Assembly: GCF_004363775.1 (NCBI RefSeq)
Contig: NZ_SNZE01000013.1
Coordinates: 1-57,823 of the forward strand
Direction: 5' to 3'
DNA length: 57,823 nt
From: Hydromonas duriensis
GTDB taxonomy: Bacteria; Pseudomonadota; Gammaproteobacteria; Burkholderiales; Burkholderiaceae
A program made the translations under genes and the position numbers. Below the pieces are notes generated by a model, which worked only from the letters and a program-made list of their open reading frames with translations, was not told the DNA's origin and did not search any database. Position 1 is the stretch's first letter, and each line of letters starts with the position of its first letter. Below are positions 16,748 through 26,111 of the stretch, in pieces.

Positions 16748-19306
16748 TTGTCAAATCAAAACAGTAAAAGCACAGTGAAAAGAACAAAAAAAGATGGCGA
16801 TACAGCCAAAACAACGTCCCAAAACAACGAAAAAGTCAAATTGCGTTCGACGACAAAAAAACGTTCAAACGCAAAGACAAGTCAAACACCTGCGTTATTG
16901 AAACCACGCGCAGAAGCAAAAAGCAAAGTAAAACCAACCTCGAGCGTTGTTTCTCGTCAAAAGATGCGCCCTACTCAGTTGGTGGCTTTACCTTCACGCA
17001 GCACGATTTTTAATGTCATCCATGCGCACGCCGTTCTCTATAAAAAACCTTTAAACACCATCCAATTGGCGCAAGAGCTAGATGTTTCCCCCACACAGGT
17101 GTCTGCCTTGCAAGAGGTGCTTGACCAAATGAGCTTGGCGGGTGACATTAAAATGATGCCTAAAGGCTCATACGCTCCGCTTTCGGACCAAGCTTTAGTC
17201 TCTGGCATTTTACAAACACATAAAGATGGTTACGGTTTTGTCAGTAATGATTCGGGTGAGGATGTATTCTTACCTGAGCGTCAGATGCACGGGGCTTGGC
17301 ATGGAGACACGGTGACCGTGCGAATCACTGGTACTGCTCGCAATGGTAAGCGCGAGGGTGAGGTGGTTGAGGTTGTCCATCGTAAATCAAGTCAAGTGGT
17401 GGGTCGTTTACTGTCTGAAAACGGCGTATGGCTTGTTAGCCCTGATGATGTTCGCCTGCGTTCAGATATTTTAGTGAGTGCCGACGATTTAATGGGGGCA
17501 TTGGTCAATCAAATTGTTGTTGTCACACTAAAAAATTATGGCGATGGTTTCAGTATGCCTACAGGCCAAGTGGTTGAGGTGTTGGGCAACTCGGACGATG
17601 CAGGCATGGAAATTGAAATTGCAGTTCGCAAATTCGATGTGCCGCATGTATTTTCCACCGCCACAGACAATCAAGTCGCCAAGCTGGCCGACTCTGTGAG
17701 TCCTGATGAGTATAAAGGGCGTATCGATTTACGCGATGTACCGTTGGTGACCATTGACGGTGAAGATGCGCGCGACTTTGACGACGCGGTGTATTGCGAA
17801 CCCATTTTGGAGGGTAAAAAAACCGTTGGATATCGGCTGCTGGTCGCGATTGCGGATGTCAGTCACTACGTCAAAGATAAAACCCCGCTCAACGAAGACG
17901 CGCTCACACGTGCGACCAGCGTCTACTTCCCAAGGCGCGTTGTGCCGATGTTGCCAGAGAAGCTCTCGAACGGCTTATGCTCACTTAACCCACATGTTGA
18001 ACGCTTGTGTATGGTGTGTGACATGGTGGTTGACTTAGCGGGGGACATCACTGCCTATCAATTTTACGAAGCAGTTATGCACTCCGCAGCTCGCCTAACA
18101 TACAATCAAGTATGGCAATACCTTGATGAGGGTACGGGCGTACTAGCAGAGCAGTTCCCTGAATTGTGCACTCATATTAGCGACCTATATTCTCTTTTTA
18201 AACTGTTTCTCGACGCCCGAACAAAACGCGGTGCGATGGAGTTTGAAACAGTAGAAACGTATATTGTCGCAGATGAAAAAGGCAAAATTACACAAATATT
18301 GCCGCGCACACGCAATGATGCTCACCGCTTAATTGAAGAATGTATGCTGGCTGCCAATGTCTGTGCAGCAGAGTTTATCAGCACCTGTGAGCGAACTTGT
18401 TTGTATCGCGTCCATGAAGGCCCGACCCCAGAAAAACTTGAAGCACTGCGTCGCAGTTTAAAAGCGGCAGGTTTGTCGTTACAAGGCGGCGAAAAACCGC
18501 AACCCAAAGACTATGCAAATGTCATGCAACAGGTACATGGTCGGCCCGATGCGTCGGTCTTACAAACATTGATGTTACGTTCAATGCAACAGGCCATCTA
18601 CACACCTGACAACTTGGGGCACTTCGGCTTGGCTTTCTCTGCATACACGCATTTCACCTCACCGATTCGTCGTTACCCTGACTTGCTCGTCCATCGAACC
18701 ATCAAAGCAATTTTGAACAACCAGCATTACATGCCGATGACCGATAAAGTCTCTCTGCTCGAAGACAATCGTAAAAAACGGGATGTTGTTAAAACAGATG
18801 AAAAAAATGCCAATACAAGCAAAAACGACAATATTCACCATCTCTGGAGTAGCCTAGGTGAGCATACATCAATGTGCGAACGCCGAGCAGATGAGGCTTC
18901 GCGTGATGTCACCGCTTGGCTCAAATGCGAGTATATGAAACAATTTATTGGTGAAACTTTGTCTGGGCATGTTTCATCAGTGACTAATTTTGGGGCATTT
19001 GTTACTTTAGATGATATGTACGTTGACGGTTTAATTCATATTTCCGAGTTGGGGCAAGATTATTTTGAATTTGATGAAGTCAGTCATAGCCTTATTGGGC
19101 GCGCATCGGGTACTCGCTACCGCTTGCAAGACACGGTCAAAGTGAAGATTGCTGCGGTTGATTCTGACACACGCCGAGTGGATTTCTTATTAGACACATC
19201 GGCACATCAAAATAACTCACGCAAGCGAACCCAGAGTAAAAACAACAGCCCCGTTGAGAAAAACAGCTCGTCAACTAAAAAACCTCGCAGACGAACTAGA
19301 AAGTAA
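16748..19306 (+). CDS. rnr: Ribonuclease R (VacB)
   Basis: RNase R is a processive 3'-to-5' exoribonuclease that degrades structured RNA and takes part in rRNA and tmRNA quality control. The 852 residues comprise a Lys/Arg-rich N-terminal tail (1-90), a winged helix (about 95-150), two cold-shock/OB domains, and the RNB catalytic domain with the metal-binding DGEDARDFDDAVYC motif near residue 340. An S1 domain (GHVSSVTNFGAFVTLDD) and a basic C-terminal tail follow. The start given is TTG, with AGGG about 9 bases upstream; an internal ATG just before RPTQLVALPS is a possible later start. An acidic/basic insertion lies between RNB and S1. It stands alone with its own terminator. Confidence 0.96.
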   Translation: MSNQNSKSTVKRTKKDGDTAKTTSQNNEKVKLRSTTKKRSNAKTSQTPALLKPRAEAKSKVKPTSSVVSRQKMRPTQLVALPSRSTIFNVIHAHAVLYKKPLNTIQLAQELDVSPTQVSALQEVLDQMSLAGDIKMMPKGSYAPLSDQALVSGILQTHKDGYGFVSNDSGEDVFLPERQMHGAWHGDTVTVRITGTARNGKREGEVVEVVHRKSSQVVGRLLSENGVWLVSPDDVRLRSDILVSADDLMGALVNQIVVVTLKNYGDGFSMPTGQVVEVLGNSDDAGMEIEIAVRKFDVPHVFSTATDNQVAKLADSVSPDEYKGRIDLRDVPLVTIDGEDARDFDDAVYCEPILEGKKTVGYRLLVAIADVSHYVKDKTPLNEDALTRATSVYFPRRVVPMLPEKLSNGLCSLNPHVERLCMVCDMVVDLAGDITAYQFYEAVMHSAARLTYNQVWQYLDEGTGVLAEQFPELCTHISDLYSLFKLFLDARTKRGAMEFETVETYIVADEKGKITQILPRTRNDAHRLIEECMLAANVCAAEFISTCERTCLYRVHEGPTPEKLEALRRSLKAAGLSLQGGEKPQPKDYANVMQQVHGRPDASVLQTLMLRSMQQAIYTPDNLGHFGLAFSAYTHFTSPIRRYPDLLVHRTIKAILNNQHYMPMTDKVSLLEDNRKKRDVVKTDEKNANTSKNDNIHHLWSSLGEHTSMCERRADEASRDVTAWLKCEYMKQFIGETLSGHVSSVTNFGAFVTLDDMYVDGLIHISELGQDYFEFDEVSHSLIGRASGTRYRLQDTVKVKIAAVDSDTRRVDFLLDTSAHQNNSRKRTQSKNNSPVEKNSSSTKKPRRRTRK

Positions 19307-19321
19307 AAACTAGAAACTGAA

Positions 19322-19356
19322 AAAATCGCGGAAAAAAGATATTTTTCCGCGATTTT
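19322..19356 (+). terminator. Bidirectional terminator after rnr
   Basis: A perfect 15-bp stem (AAAATCGCGGAAAAA / TTTTTCCGCGATTTT) with a 5-base loop lies between the convergent rnr and TolC-like genes, 16 bases past the rnr stop. Confidence 0.9.
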
Positions 19357-19451
19357 AAAATAACTTGAGCAAGTCCTATAAGCAACAGGTCCTGTAAGCA
19401 CAAAATAAAAATCGAAACGTTATACGTCTATAAATTTCGACTTTTATTGCT

Positions 19452-20762
19452 TTATTGCTTAACCGCATCAAAATTTAAGTTTTGTGTATAAATACTTAAT
19501 CGACGAGATGTCGTTAACAACAGCACTTGGACATCAATCAGTTCAACCTGCGCTTCTTTGCGCTCTCGTACCGAATTCATTAAGTCAAGCCATGATTTCT
19601 TGCCGACTAAAAATAATCGGCTATATGATTCGCTGATTGCTTTAGTTAAATCTGCATATTTTTGTAATGGTTTTTCACGGCTTTTTGCAAACTGATAATC
19701 ACTGACCTCTTGATTAACCCGCACCACCACGTCACGCTTGGCTGAGTCTATATTCAATACTGTGGCGTAATAGGCTTTGTCCGCAGACAGTGTTTTTGAA
19801 AAAGATGAAAATCCTGCGCCTGTTGAATAACTGAGCACTAAACCGATGGTATTTTTAGGATGAATATTTTGATAATCAGGGTCGCCAATCGTACGTCTGG
19901 CTTGCAAAGCGAGTTGGGGAAATGCTTGAGACCGCACTTTTTTACTTGCTTGATTGGCTGATTCGGCTTCAAATTGAAGTCGTTTCAATGCAGGACTGAC
20001 TTCTAACGTTTTCATCACAACATCTTCAGGCATTGCAAAATTGTCCTCTGGTTGTTGGCTTAATAGCTGTTCACGAGTCAGACGCTGTCCCACGAGTTGA
20101 TTTAAGGTGGTTAATGCAGATGATTCTTTGGCTCTATACGACGACAATTCGGACTGCGCTTGCAACAGACGGGAAACACCTAAATTCTGGTCTGTCAGTG
20201 GAGAAACACCCGCTTCGACACGGTGGGTAATTAAGCCAACAAGTCGCTCATACTCTTTGACACTGTCCTCTGATGCGCTTAATTTTTTGTATGCAGAGAG
20301 CCATGCGCCATATGCATTAATCACTCTGACTGCGATGTTTTCGGCCTCCTCTCGCAACGCCCAATCGGACGCACTTAAATTCGCTTGGCTTTGGCGATAT
20401 CCTGCCACCAGCCCTCCCCCGAGAAGCGGCTGGCTTATGGTAATCACTGTATACGGGTCGCCAATTGTACTTTTTGAGCTTGAGTCGTCATAAACTCGCC
20501 TACGTGATTGAAAGTTCACCGTGGCATTGGGTAAAAAACTAAGTGATGCAGTGACCACATCTTGTTTAGCGGACTCTCGCGTCATTTCTTTAGATTTGAT
20601 TGCAGGATAAGTTTGTATGGACTGCTCAATAAGCCCATCCAGAATATCTTGTGCTTCTGCTCTTGCCACTTCATGGTTAACAACAATGAGCAATATCGCC
20701 ATCAATTGTTTTAAGCTTGTGTGCTTTCGTCCAGCAGTTGATTTCAATCTGTATACTTTCAT
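19452..20762 (-). CDS. TolC-family outer membrane channel of a type I secretion system
   Basis: This is the outer-membrane component that completes a tripartite type I exporter. I prefer the ATG at 20762 over the TTG one codon earlier. A signal peptide (LKQLMAILLIVVNHEVARAEA) is followed by the OEP helical repeats; the pair of long helices each with an YxxWLSAYKKL-like or SQAFPQLALQARR strand segment is seen twice, as in TolC. The length of about 436 residues is usual. It is the last gene of the RTX, ABC, membrane-fusion, TolC operon, 66 bases after the fusion protein. Closest in style to LapE/AggA-type channels, but I cannot assign the subfamily securely. Confidence 0.9.
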   Translation of the reverse strand: MKVYRLKSTAGRKHTSLKQLMAILLIVVNHEVARAEAQDILDGLIEQSIQTYPAIKSKEMTRESAKQDVVTASLSFLPNATVNFQSRRRVYDDSSSKSTIGDPYTVITISQPLLGGGLVAGYRQSQANLSASDWALREEAENIAVRVINAYGAWLSAYKKLSASEDSVKEYERLVGLITHRVEAGVSPLTDQNLGVSRLLQAQSELSSYRAKESSALTTLNQLVGQRLTREQLLSQQPEDNFAMPEDVVMKTLEVSPALKRLQFEAESANQASKKVRSQAFPQLALQARRTIGDPDYQNIHPKNTIGLVLSYSTGAGFSSFSKTLSADKAYYATVLNIDSAKRDVVVRVNQEVSDYQFAKSREKPLQKYADLTKAISESYSRLFLVGKKSWLDLMNSVRERKEAQVELIDVQVLLLTTSRRLSIYTQNLNFDAVKQ

Positions 20763-20828
20763 CAATAAAATTGCTTTAACGGGTCGGCTCTGCGCTCAAT
20801 GAGCTTAACCACCCGTTTTATTCATTTT

Positions 20829-22013
20829 TTATTTTTCAGACATTGACTCACTCAATGTTTTGTTCAAAGGCTGTGTTAAATAGGACAGCACACTGCGCTT
20901 GCCTGATAAAACATCCACTGTGACAGTCATGCCCGGTCTGACTTCAATGTCTTGGCTTGCCTTTCCTTTAAACGCTCGTTCACCGATGCGAACTTTCGCT
21001 CGATAATAGACCTCTTCTCCGCGTTTGCTCTCATCAAGTAAAGCATCTGGACTGATATAAACAACTTCGCCCTGCATCACCCCAAAAATTGAGTAGTCAT
21101 ATGCGTCTAGTTTGACTCTTGCGGGCAAGCCTTGACGCATAAACGTCATGTCTGCGGGTTTAATTTTTGCTTCAACCACCAAGTCGCTTTCTGTTGGCAA
21201 AATTTGCATAATCTCCTCGCCTGAGCGCACCACCCCACCAAGCGTGGTCACTCGAATACTTTTGACCACGCCTGTGGCAGGTGCAATCAGGTCTGTATGT
21301 TCTAGTAGTTGCTGGCGGTCGGCCAAATTTTTTTCTTGTGAATTCAACTCTTCACGAGCCTTTGTCCACTCGGCACTGGCATCTTGCAGGTATTTGTTTT
21401 CTATATTTTTTATCTGAATATTAATATCGTTTAGCGTTCGTTCTAACCTTAAAATTTCAACTTGACTCACGTCCCCAGAAGCGATTAAGGGGCGGTTAAG
21501 TTGTAGTTCTTTTAAAACGAGCGCCCTACTCACTTGTAATTGACGAATGTACTCATCACGAGAAGCTTTGCGTTGACGATAAAGGTTTTTTTGAACCCGT
21601 GCAAAATCACTGTATTTTGCTTCCAGTTCAGCGGGGATAGAAAATGAGCCGCCCGTCACTTCAGCCTGTAATCGGGCTACGGTCATGCGCAAGGCACTCA
21701 CTTTGCCAAATACATCGTCAAAAGCAGCGGTGGCACGCTCTTTTTCAAGAACCGCCACAACATCACCTTTCTGAACAGTTTGACCTTCCGCAACTTTCAA
21801 CTCAATTAATACGCCCCCATCCGCTGCTTGTATTGTTTGAGTATGGCTACTTGCAATCACCTGCCCCTGCGCATGCACCACAGTGTCAATCTCACTAAAA
21901 TAAGCCCATATCAGTAAAACAATGAAACAAACAAGAGATACTCTGAGCACGATGCGATCTTTACTGAACGTCACTTCATCCGACAGACCAAAAAATCTTT
22001 TTAACCACTTCAT
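20829..22013 (-). CDS. HlyD-family membrane fusion protein of the type I secretion system
   Basis: This is the periplasmic adaptor between ABC exporter and TolC channel. It has a short cytoplasmic N-terminus and one membrane helix (about 25-45, VSLVCFIVLLIWAYF). A split lipoyl/barrel-sandwich domain (AQGQVIASSHTQTIQ, then LIAPATGVVKSI) surrounds a long coiled coil (about 120-240), and a beta-barrel end contains RVKLDAYDYSIFGVMQGEV, the usual family pattern. The ATG at 22011-22013 overlaps the ABC gene's stop by one base (TGATG), so translation is coupled. Confidence 0.94.
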   Translation of the reverse strand: MKWLKRFFGLSDEVTFSKDRIVLRVSLVCFIVLLIWAYFSEIDTVVHAQGQVIASSHTQTIQAADGGVLIELKVAEGQTVQKGDVVAVLEKERATAAFDDVFGKVSALRMTVARLQAEVTGGSFSIPAELEAKYSDFARVQKNLYRQRKASRDEYIRQLQVSRALVLKELQLNRPLIASGDVSQVEILRLERTLNDINIQIKNIENKYLQDASAEWTKAREELNSQEKNLADRQQLLEHTDLIAPATGVVKSIRVTTLGGVVRSGEEIMQILPTESDLVVEAKIKPADMTFMRQGLPARVKLDAYDYSIFGVMQGEVVYISPDALLDESKRGEEVYYRAKVRIGERAFKGKASQDIEVRPGMTVTVDVLSGKRSVLSYLTQPLNKTLSESMSEK

Positions 22014-24148
22014 CAAATGCTCTCCATCTTGGGTTGCGTAGATTTTGATGCCGCGGCGGATGCTTGTAAATGTTTAATGACTTCCATTTTTGGCCCGTCA
22101 ATCGCTATTTTATTATTGTTAATGACAATCAATCGATCAACACATTCCAATAACACAGGATTATGCGTGACAAGAACCATCGTGTACTCTGGCTTAATGG
22201 CTTGCGTCAAAGCAGACATACACTGCTCGGCTGTTTGATAATCCATTGAAGATGTCGGCTCATCAAGCAGCCAAACCGACGGTTGATTAATCAATAGACG
22301 AGTCAAAGCAACCAGCTGTTTTTGCCCACCCGACAACCCTTTTCCACCTTCTGCAATGGGCAAAGACAGTCCTTTAGGGTGATTGGCAATGACTTTTAAC
22401 AAACCTGTTTTTTCAGAAATTTCTCGTATTTTTTCATCACCTGGATCAATCGTCCCAATCAATAGGTTTTCTCTCAAGGTGCCATTAAAAAGACGATGTT
22501 CCTGCTGCAAATAACCGACTTGCTCGGATAACCAGCTTCGGGAAAGCTGTCCTATATCAATATCATCCAATAATATTTTTCCCGTTAAGGGTTGATACAT
22601 ACCCGTAAGAAGGCGCAACAGAGTGGATTTTCCTGAACCAATGCCACCCAGCACACCAATTTTTTCACCCGATTTAATTGTCAGCTGATTAACTGTAAAA
22701 GCGTTGGGGGCATTTTTGTATGAAAATCGAACGTCTTCCAACACATACTGACCTCTCACCCGTTCCAATTGAATAGGACGTTTGACTTCATGATTATCTG
22801 GCTCTAAACGATATAAGCTGTCCAAGCCTATCATGGCTGCTTTGGCGGTTGCATAACGTAACATCAGTTGGTATAAGGTGGCCGCGGGTGCCGTTGTTCT
22901 GCCCAGCAAAATGGATGAGGCAATCAAAGCCCCCATCGTCATGTGCCCCTGCGTCACTTCATACGCACCAACAGCGACCACCGCAATATAAACCAGCTGT
23001 TGTAAAAAAACGGTGTAATGCGTTCCTTGCTCGCCAATGTGCCTCAACTTGGTGTCATGCTTAAGACTGCTGTCATTGATGTCAATCCATCGTGATAAAA
23101 AATGCCACATGCCACCACCCGATTTTATCGTTTCAGCGCCCTCAATCGCCTCAACCAGCAATCCAGTCTTTTGATTCGCCACTTCCATTCCGCTACGGGT
23201 ATACGCTTCAATTTTTTGAATGGAGTTAAAGCCGTGAACGGCTGCGATGACGTAAAACAACAGCGGAATCAGTGCCAACCAAGCCGAACCAATCAGCGCA
23301 ATTAAAAACAAAAATAAAAAACCAAAGGGCAACTCAATTAGTAAATATATGGTGCTCGAAGATAAAAACCCACGAACATTTTCATAGCCACGTATTTGAG
23401 CGGACAATGAGCCAAGTGACGCAGGCAATTGATCCAATCGCACTTTGAGCAGTCGTGCAAAAATATCTCTGGACAGTTTGCTGTCCATTTTGAGCACGCT
23501 CTCTTCGATTAAACGAGAACGGACATTCTTTAACAGCAAATCGAAAAGAAGCGCTAAAGTCACGCCAATTGTCAACACCCACAGTGTTTGATAGCCATGA
23601 CTCGGAATGACCCGATCGTATACCTGCATGCTAAATAACGAAACACCCAAAGCCATCAAACTAATCATGGCGGTAGCGATAGCCGCTTCCCACAGCGGTG
23701 TTGTATGACTCATAAATACATCTTTAAACATCGCAAATGCAGGGCGTTGACTCAGTTTTATATTGTCTTGCTGAAACTGCAAACGCACACACGCCAATGT
23801 TTCTTCGCTTGGGATTTCAAATAACTGTTCAGTGCTACTACGAACCAGCCATCCACCTGTGGATGTTTGGGACTGAACCACTAGCCAACCGTGCTCCTCA
23901 CTCCAAGAAATAGCAGGTAAACGAGCAGGGTCAGGTTTTTGAGGCATATACAGCTGCTCTATTTCCATTTCTTCGGCGACACGCTCTAAAACAGACCGCC
24001 AATCGCTGCCTTTTTTTCCTAAACTATCCACAAAAGCAGCACAGCGTGAAGAAATCACATCATGTAAATACAAACGGTCAATATGCCCCCCCTGTATCTT
24101 GGCCACACAGGCCATTGCCCACATCAATGAATCTCTTTGTTTTATCAT
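22013..24148 (-). CDS. Type I secretion ABC exporter (LapB/HlyB-like, degenerate peptidase domain)
   Basis: This is the inner-membrane ATPase that drives substrate export. I choose the ATG at 24146-24148 because AGGG lies 8 bases upstream; a TTG 33 bases earlier is also in frame. The N-terminal 130 residues resemble the C39-like domain of RTX exporters but lack the peptidase Cys-His pair in the expected context, so it probably binds rather than cleaves the substrate. Six membrane segments (about 155-440) are followed by the nucleotide-binding domain: Walker A GGIGSGKSTLLR, signature LSGGQKQLVAL, Walker B WLLDEPTSSMD, and a switch His in VTHNP. The partner genes on both sides complete the system. 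Confidence 0.95.
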   Translation of the reverse strand: MIKQRDSLMWAMACVAKIQGGHIDRLYLHDVISSRCAAFVDSLGKKGSDWRSVLERVAEEMEIEQLYMPQKPDPARLPAISWSEEHGWLVVQSQTSTGGWLVRSSTEQLFEIPSEETLACVRLQFQQDNIKLSQRPAFAMFKDVFMSHTTPLWEAAIATAMISLMALGVSLFSMQVYDRVIPSHGYQTLWVLTIGVTLALLFDLLLKNVRSRLIEESVLKMDSKLSRDIFARLLKVRLDQLPASLGSLSAQIRGYENVRGFLSSSTIYLLIELPFGFLFLFLIALIGSAWLALIPLLFYVIAAVHGFNSIQKIEAYTRSGMEVANQKTGLLVEAIEGAETIKSGGGMWHFLSRWIDINDSSLKHDTKLRHIGEQGTHYTVFLQQLVYIAVVAVGAYEVTQGHMTMGALIASSILLGRTTAPAATLYQLMLRYATAKAAMIGLDSLYRLEPDNHEVKRPIQLERVRGQYVLEDVRFSYKNAPNAFTVNQLTIKSGEKIGVLGGIGSGKSTLLRLLTGMYQPLTGKILLDDIDIGQLSRSWLSEQVGYLQQEHRLFNGTLRENLLIGTIDPGDEKIREISEKTGLLKVIANHPKGLSLPIAEGGKGLSGGQKQLVALTRLLINQPSVWLLDEPTSSMDYQTAEQCMSALTQAIKPEYTMVLVTHNPVLLECVDRLIVINNNKIAIDGPKMEVIKHLQASAAASKSTQPKMESI

Positions 24149-24395
24149 TCTAAAAACCCTATGGGCAACACAAAAAATCAACCTTGTATCTTTAAATGCT
24201 TTTAAATGCTTTTAAATAACTTTAAAAGAGAATTGATTGGAGCCGTTGCTCGCATCTTGCATCAAATGAATTATCATTTAATTATTATTGTTATCTATCA
24301 AGGCAATCTGTACATTCAAAGAACAAGTGGCATCACTCATGGCAAGACTCTCAATCAAATGAGAGCCTGCCGAAACCAGTCTATTTGGCTGACAA

Positions 24396-25856
24396 CTAAA
24401 TGACTTGAAAATGTGTATTATTAAGAGCCAAATTCGGACTCAACTGAGCAAAAGCCACAGCCGCACCCGCGCCAGAACCATCGGCATCGTAAAACAACAC
24501 ACCTGTAGTGGTGTTATAAACAATGCGATCATCCGCGTCCCGACCCGCACTCAGTCCTGCGCCCGCCGCAAATTGTCCCGCTAACAACGACGTTTGCCCC
24601 GTTAACGCAGTAAACACGGCATCATCTAAAGCAACTTTATCGTCAGCGACTGCAAAACCTGAGATAACATCTTTGTTGCTCGTTGCATTAAGTGCCGTAC
24701 TAAAAGTAAACACGTCTTTGCCCGCGCCACCAATTAATGTGTCATTGCCGACCCCGCCATCTAACACATCATTGCCAGCAGCGCCATCGAGCACATCATT
24801 ACCAGCACCACCAAATATCGTATCATTGCCCGTTGAAGACCATACGGTATCCGCACCATCTCCCGCCAAAATCGTCAAATTCGATAAAGAAAAACGCTTA
24901 CTGGTCAAGTTAATCACATCATCACCCAAGCCAGAATCAATCACTTCAATATTCAGTAATCTTGGTTGATTCGTCCAAACCGTACCAAAGTCGGTTAAGT
25001 CGTCAAGGACAATTAAATCTGGGCAACCAGAACCTAACAACGTATCGACCCCCGTACCACCATCAAAGAAGTCAATTGAGCGTGATTTGTATTGAACGTC
25101 AATAACCTGCCCTGTCCAGAGATTAGTTGATGTGCCACCTGTTCCCCACCAAGTATCAGCTCCCCAAACCAGCTTGTCATCACCCGCACCACCAAATAAA
25201 GTGTCAGAACATACACCGCCATCTAGGTAATCATTGCCATCACCGCCCGTCAATTTATCAGAGCCACCCCCACCATAAAGGCTGTCTCCTGCTGCATTTG
25301 CGGTCATATTGTTTGCCGAATCATTGCCACGACCGACCAAGCTTTGCGTACCCGTCAAAGTAAGATTTTCTACATTGGCTGTCAATGTGTAATTAACGCT
25401 CGATTTGACCAAATCAGTACCACCGCCCGCCAATTCAATGACCACATCTCCAGCGTTATCCACGATATAGGTATCATTGCCAGCACCACCAGACATTTTA
25501 TCTGCGCCTGTACCGCCATCGAGCACATCATTGCCATTGCCACCTTGCAATGTATCGTTGCCTGCGCCACCAAATAAAGAGTTGCCTGCATTATTGGCAA
25601 TAATCAGGTTATTCAAGTCATTTCCCTTGCCCGATAACGCTGCAGAACCCGTTAAAGTTAGATGTTCTACATTACTGGTCAATGTGTAATTCACAGAAGC
25701 TCTTACCAAATCAATACCTTGATTGGCTTGCTCTATCACCACATCCCCCACATTATCGACAATATAAGTGTCGTCACCTGCCAGCCCTGACATGGTATCC
25801 GCAGACGCAGTCCCTATTAATGTGTCGTTTCCATCAGTTCCAGATATAACAGCCAT
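24396..25856 (-). CDS. RTX calcium-binding repeat protein, probable substrate of the adjacent exporter
   Basis: This 486-residue protein is rich in Gly, Asp and Asn and consists almost entirely of RTX nonapeptides (GGAGNDTLxGG). Two larger repeats of the form DDTYIVDNxGDVVIE...VNYTLTxNVExLTLTG lie at about 28-75 and 125-175. The C-terminal 100 residues match the serralysin-type end (KDVFTFSTAL..., then GVLFYDADGSG) and finish in HFQVI, fitting an uncleaved type I secretion signal. There is no N-terminal signal peptide. A central 90-residue block (about 235-325), Trp-rich with two Cys, lacks RTX repeats and is the only candidate functional domain. No enzyme is recognisable. It stands 247 bases upstream of the exporter genes on the same strand. 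Confidence 0.9.
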   Translation of the reverse strand: MAVISGTDGNDTLIGTASADTMSGLAGDDTYIVDNVGDVVIEQANQGIDLVRASVNYTLTSNVEHLTLTGSAALSGKGNDLNNLIIANNAGNSLFGGAGNDTLQGGNGNDVLDGGTGADKMSGGAGNDTYIVDNAGDVVIELAGGGTDLVKSSVNYTLTANVENLTLTGTQSLVGRGNDSANNMTANAAGDSLYGGGGSDKLTGGDGNDYLDGGVCSDTLFGGAGDDKLVWGADTWWGTGGTSTNLWTGQVIDVQYKSRSIDFFDGGTGVDTLLGSGCPDLIVLDDLTDFGTVWTNQPRLLNIEVIDSGLGDDVINLTSKRFSLSNLTILAGDGADTVWSSTGNDTIFGGAGNDVLDGAAGNDVLDGGVGNDTLIGGAGKDVFTFSTALNATSNKDVISGFAVADDKVALDDAVFTALTGQTSLLAGQFAAGAGLSAGRDADDRIVYNTTTGVLFYDADGSGAGAAVAFAQLSPNLALNNTHFQVI

Positions 25857-26111
25857 TTATCCCCCCCATCTTAAAAATAATATAACTATTTATTTAACAT
25901 TCAATAACCAACCAAAGTGGCTGGGCAAGCATTGTACAAAAAAATATCAATAAAAAACAATTTTTATTTAAACATAATCTAATAATTATATTTTTAAATG
26001 TCATGCAAATTAATATATTTACGCCTTGACTTACACATATCCTACTCATCATGAACTTATTTTCATTTATCATGACGCTTTTCATGGCATATGACTTCAT
26101 TCGCATCCACT

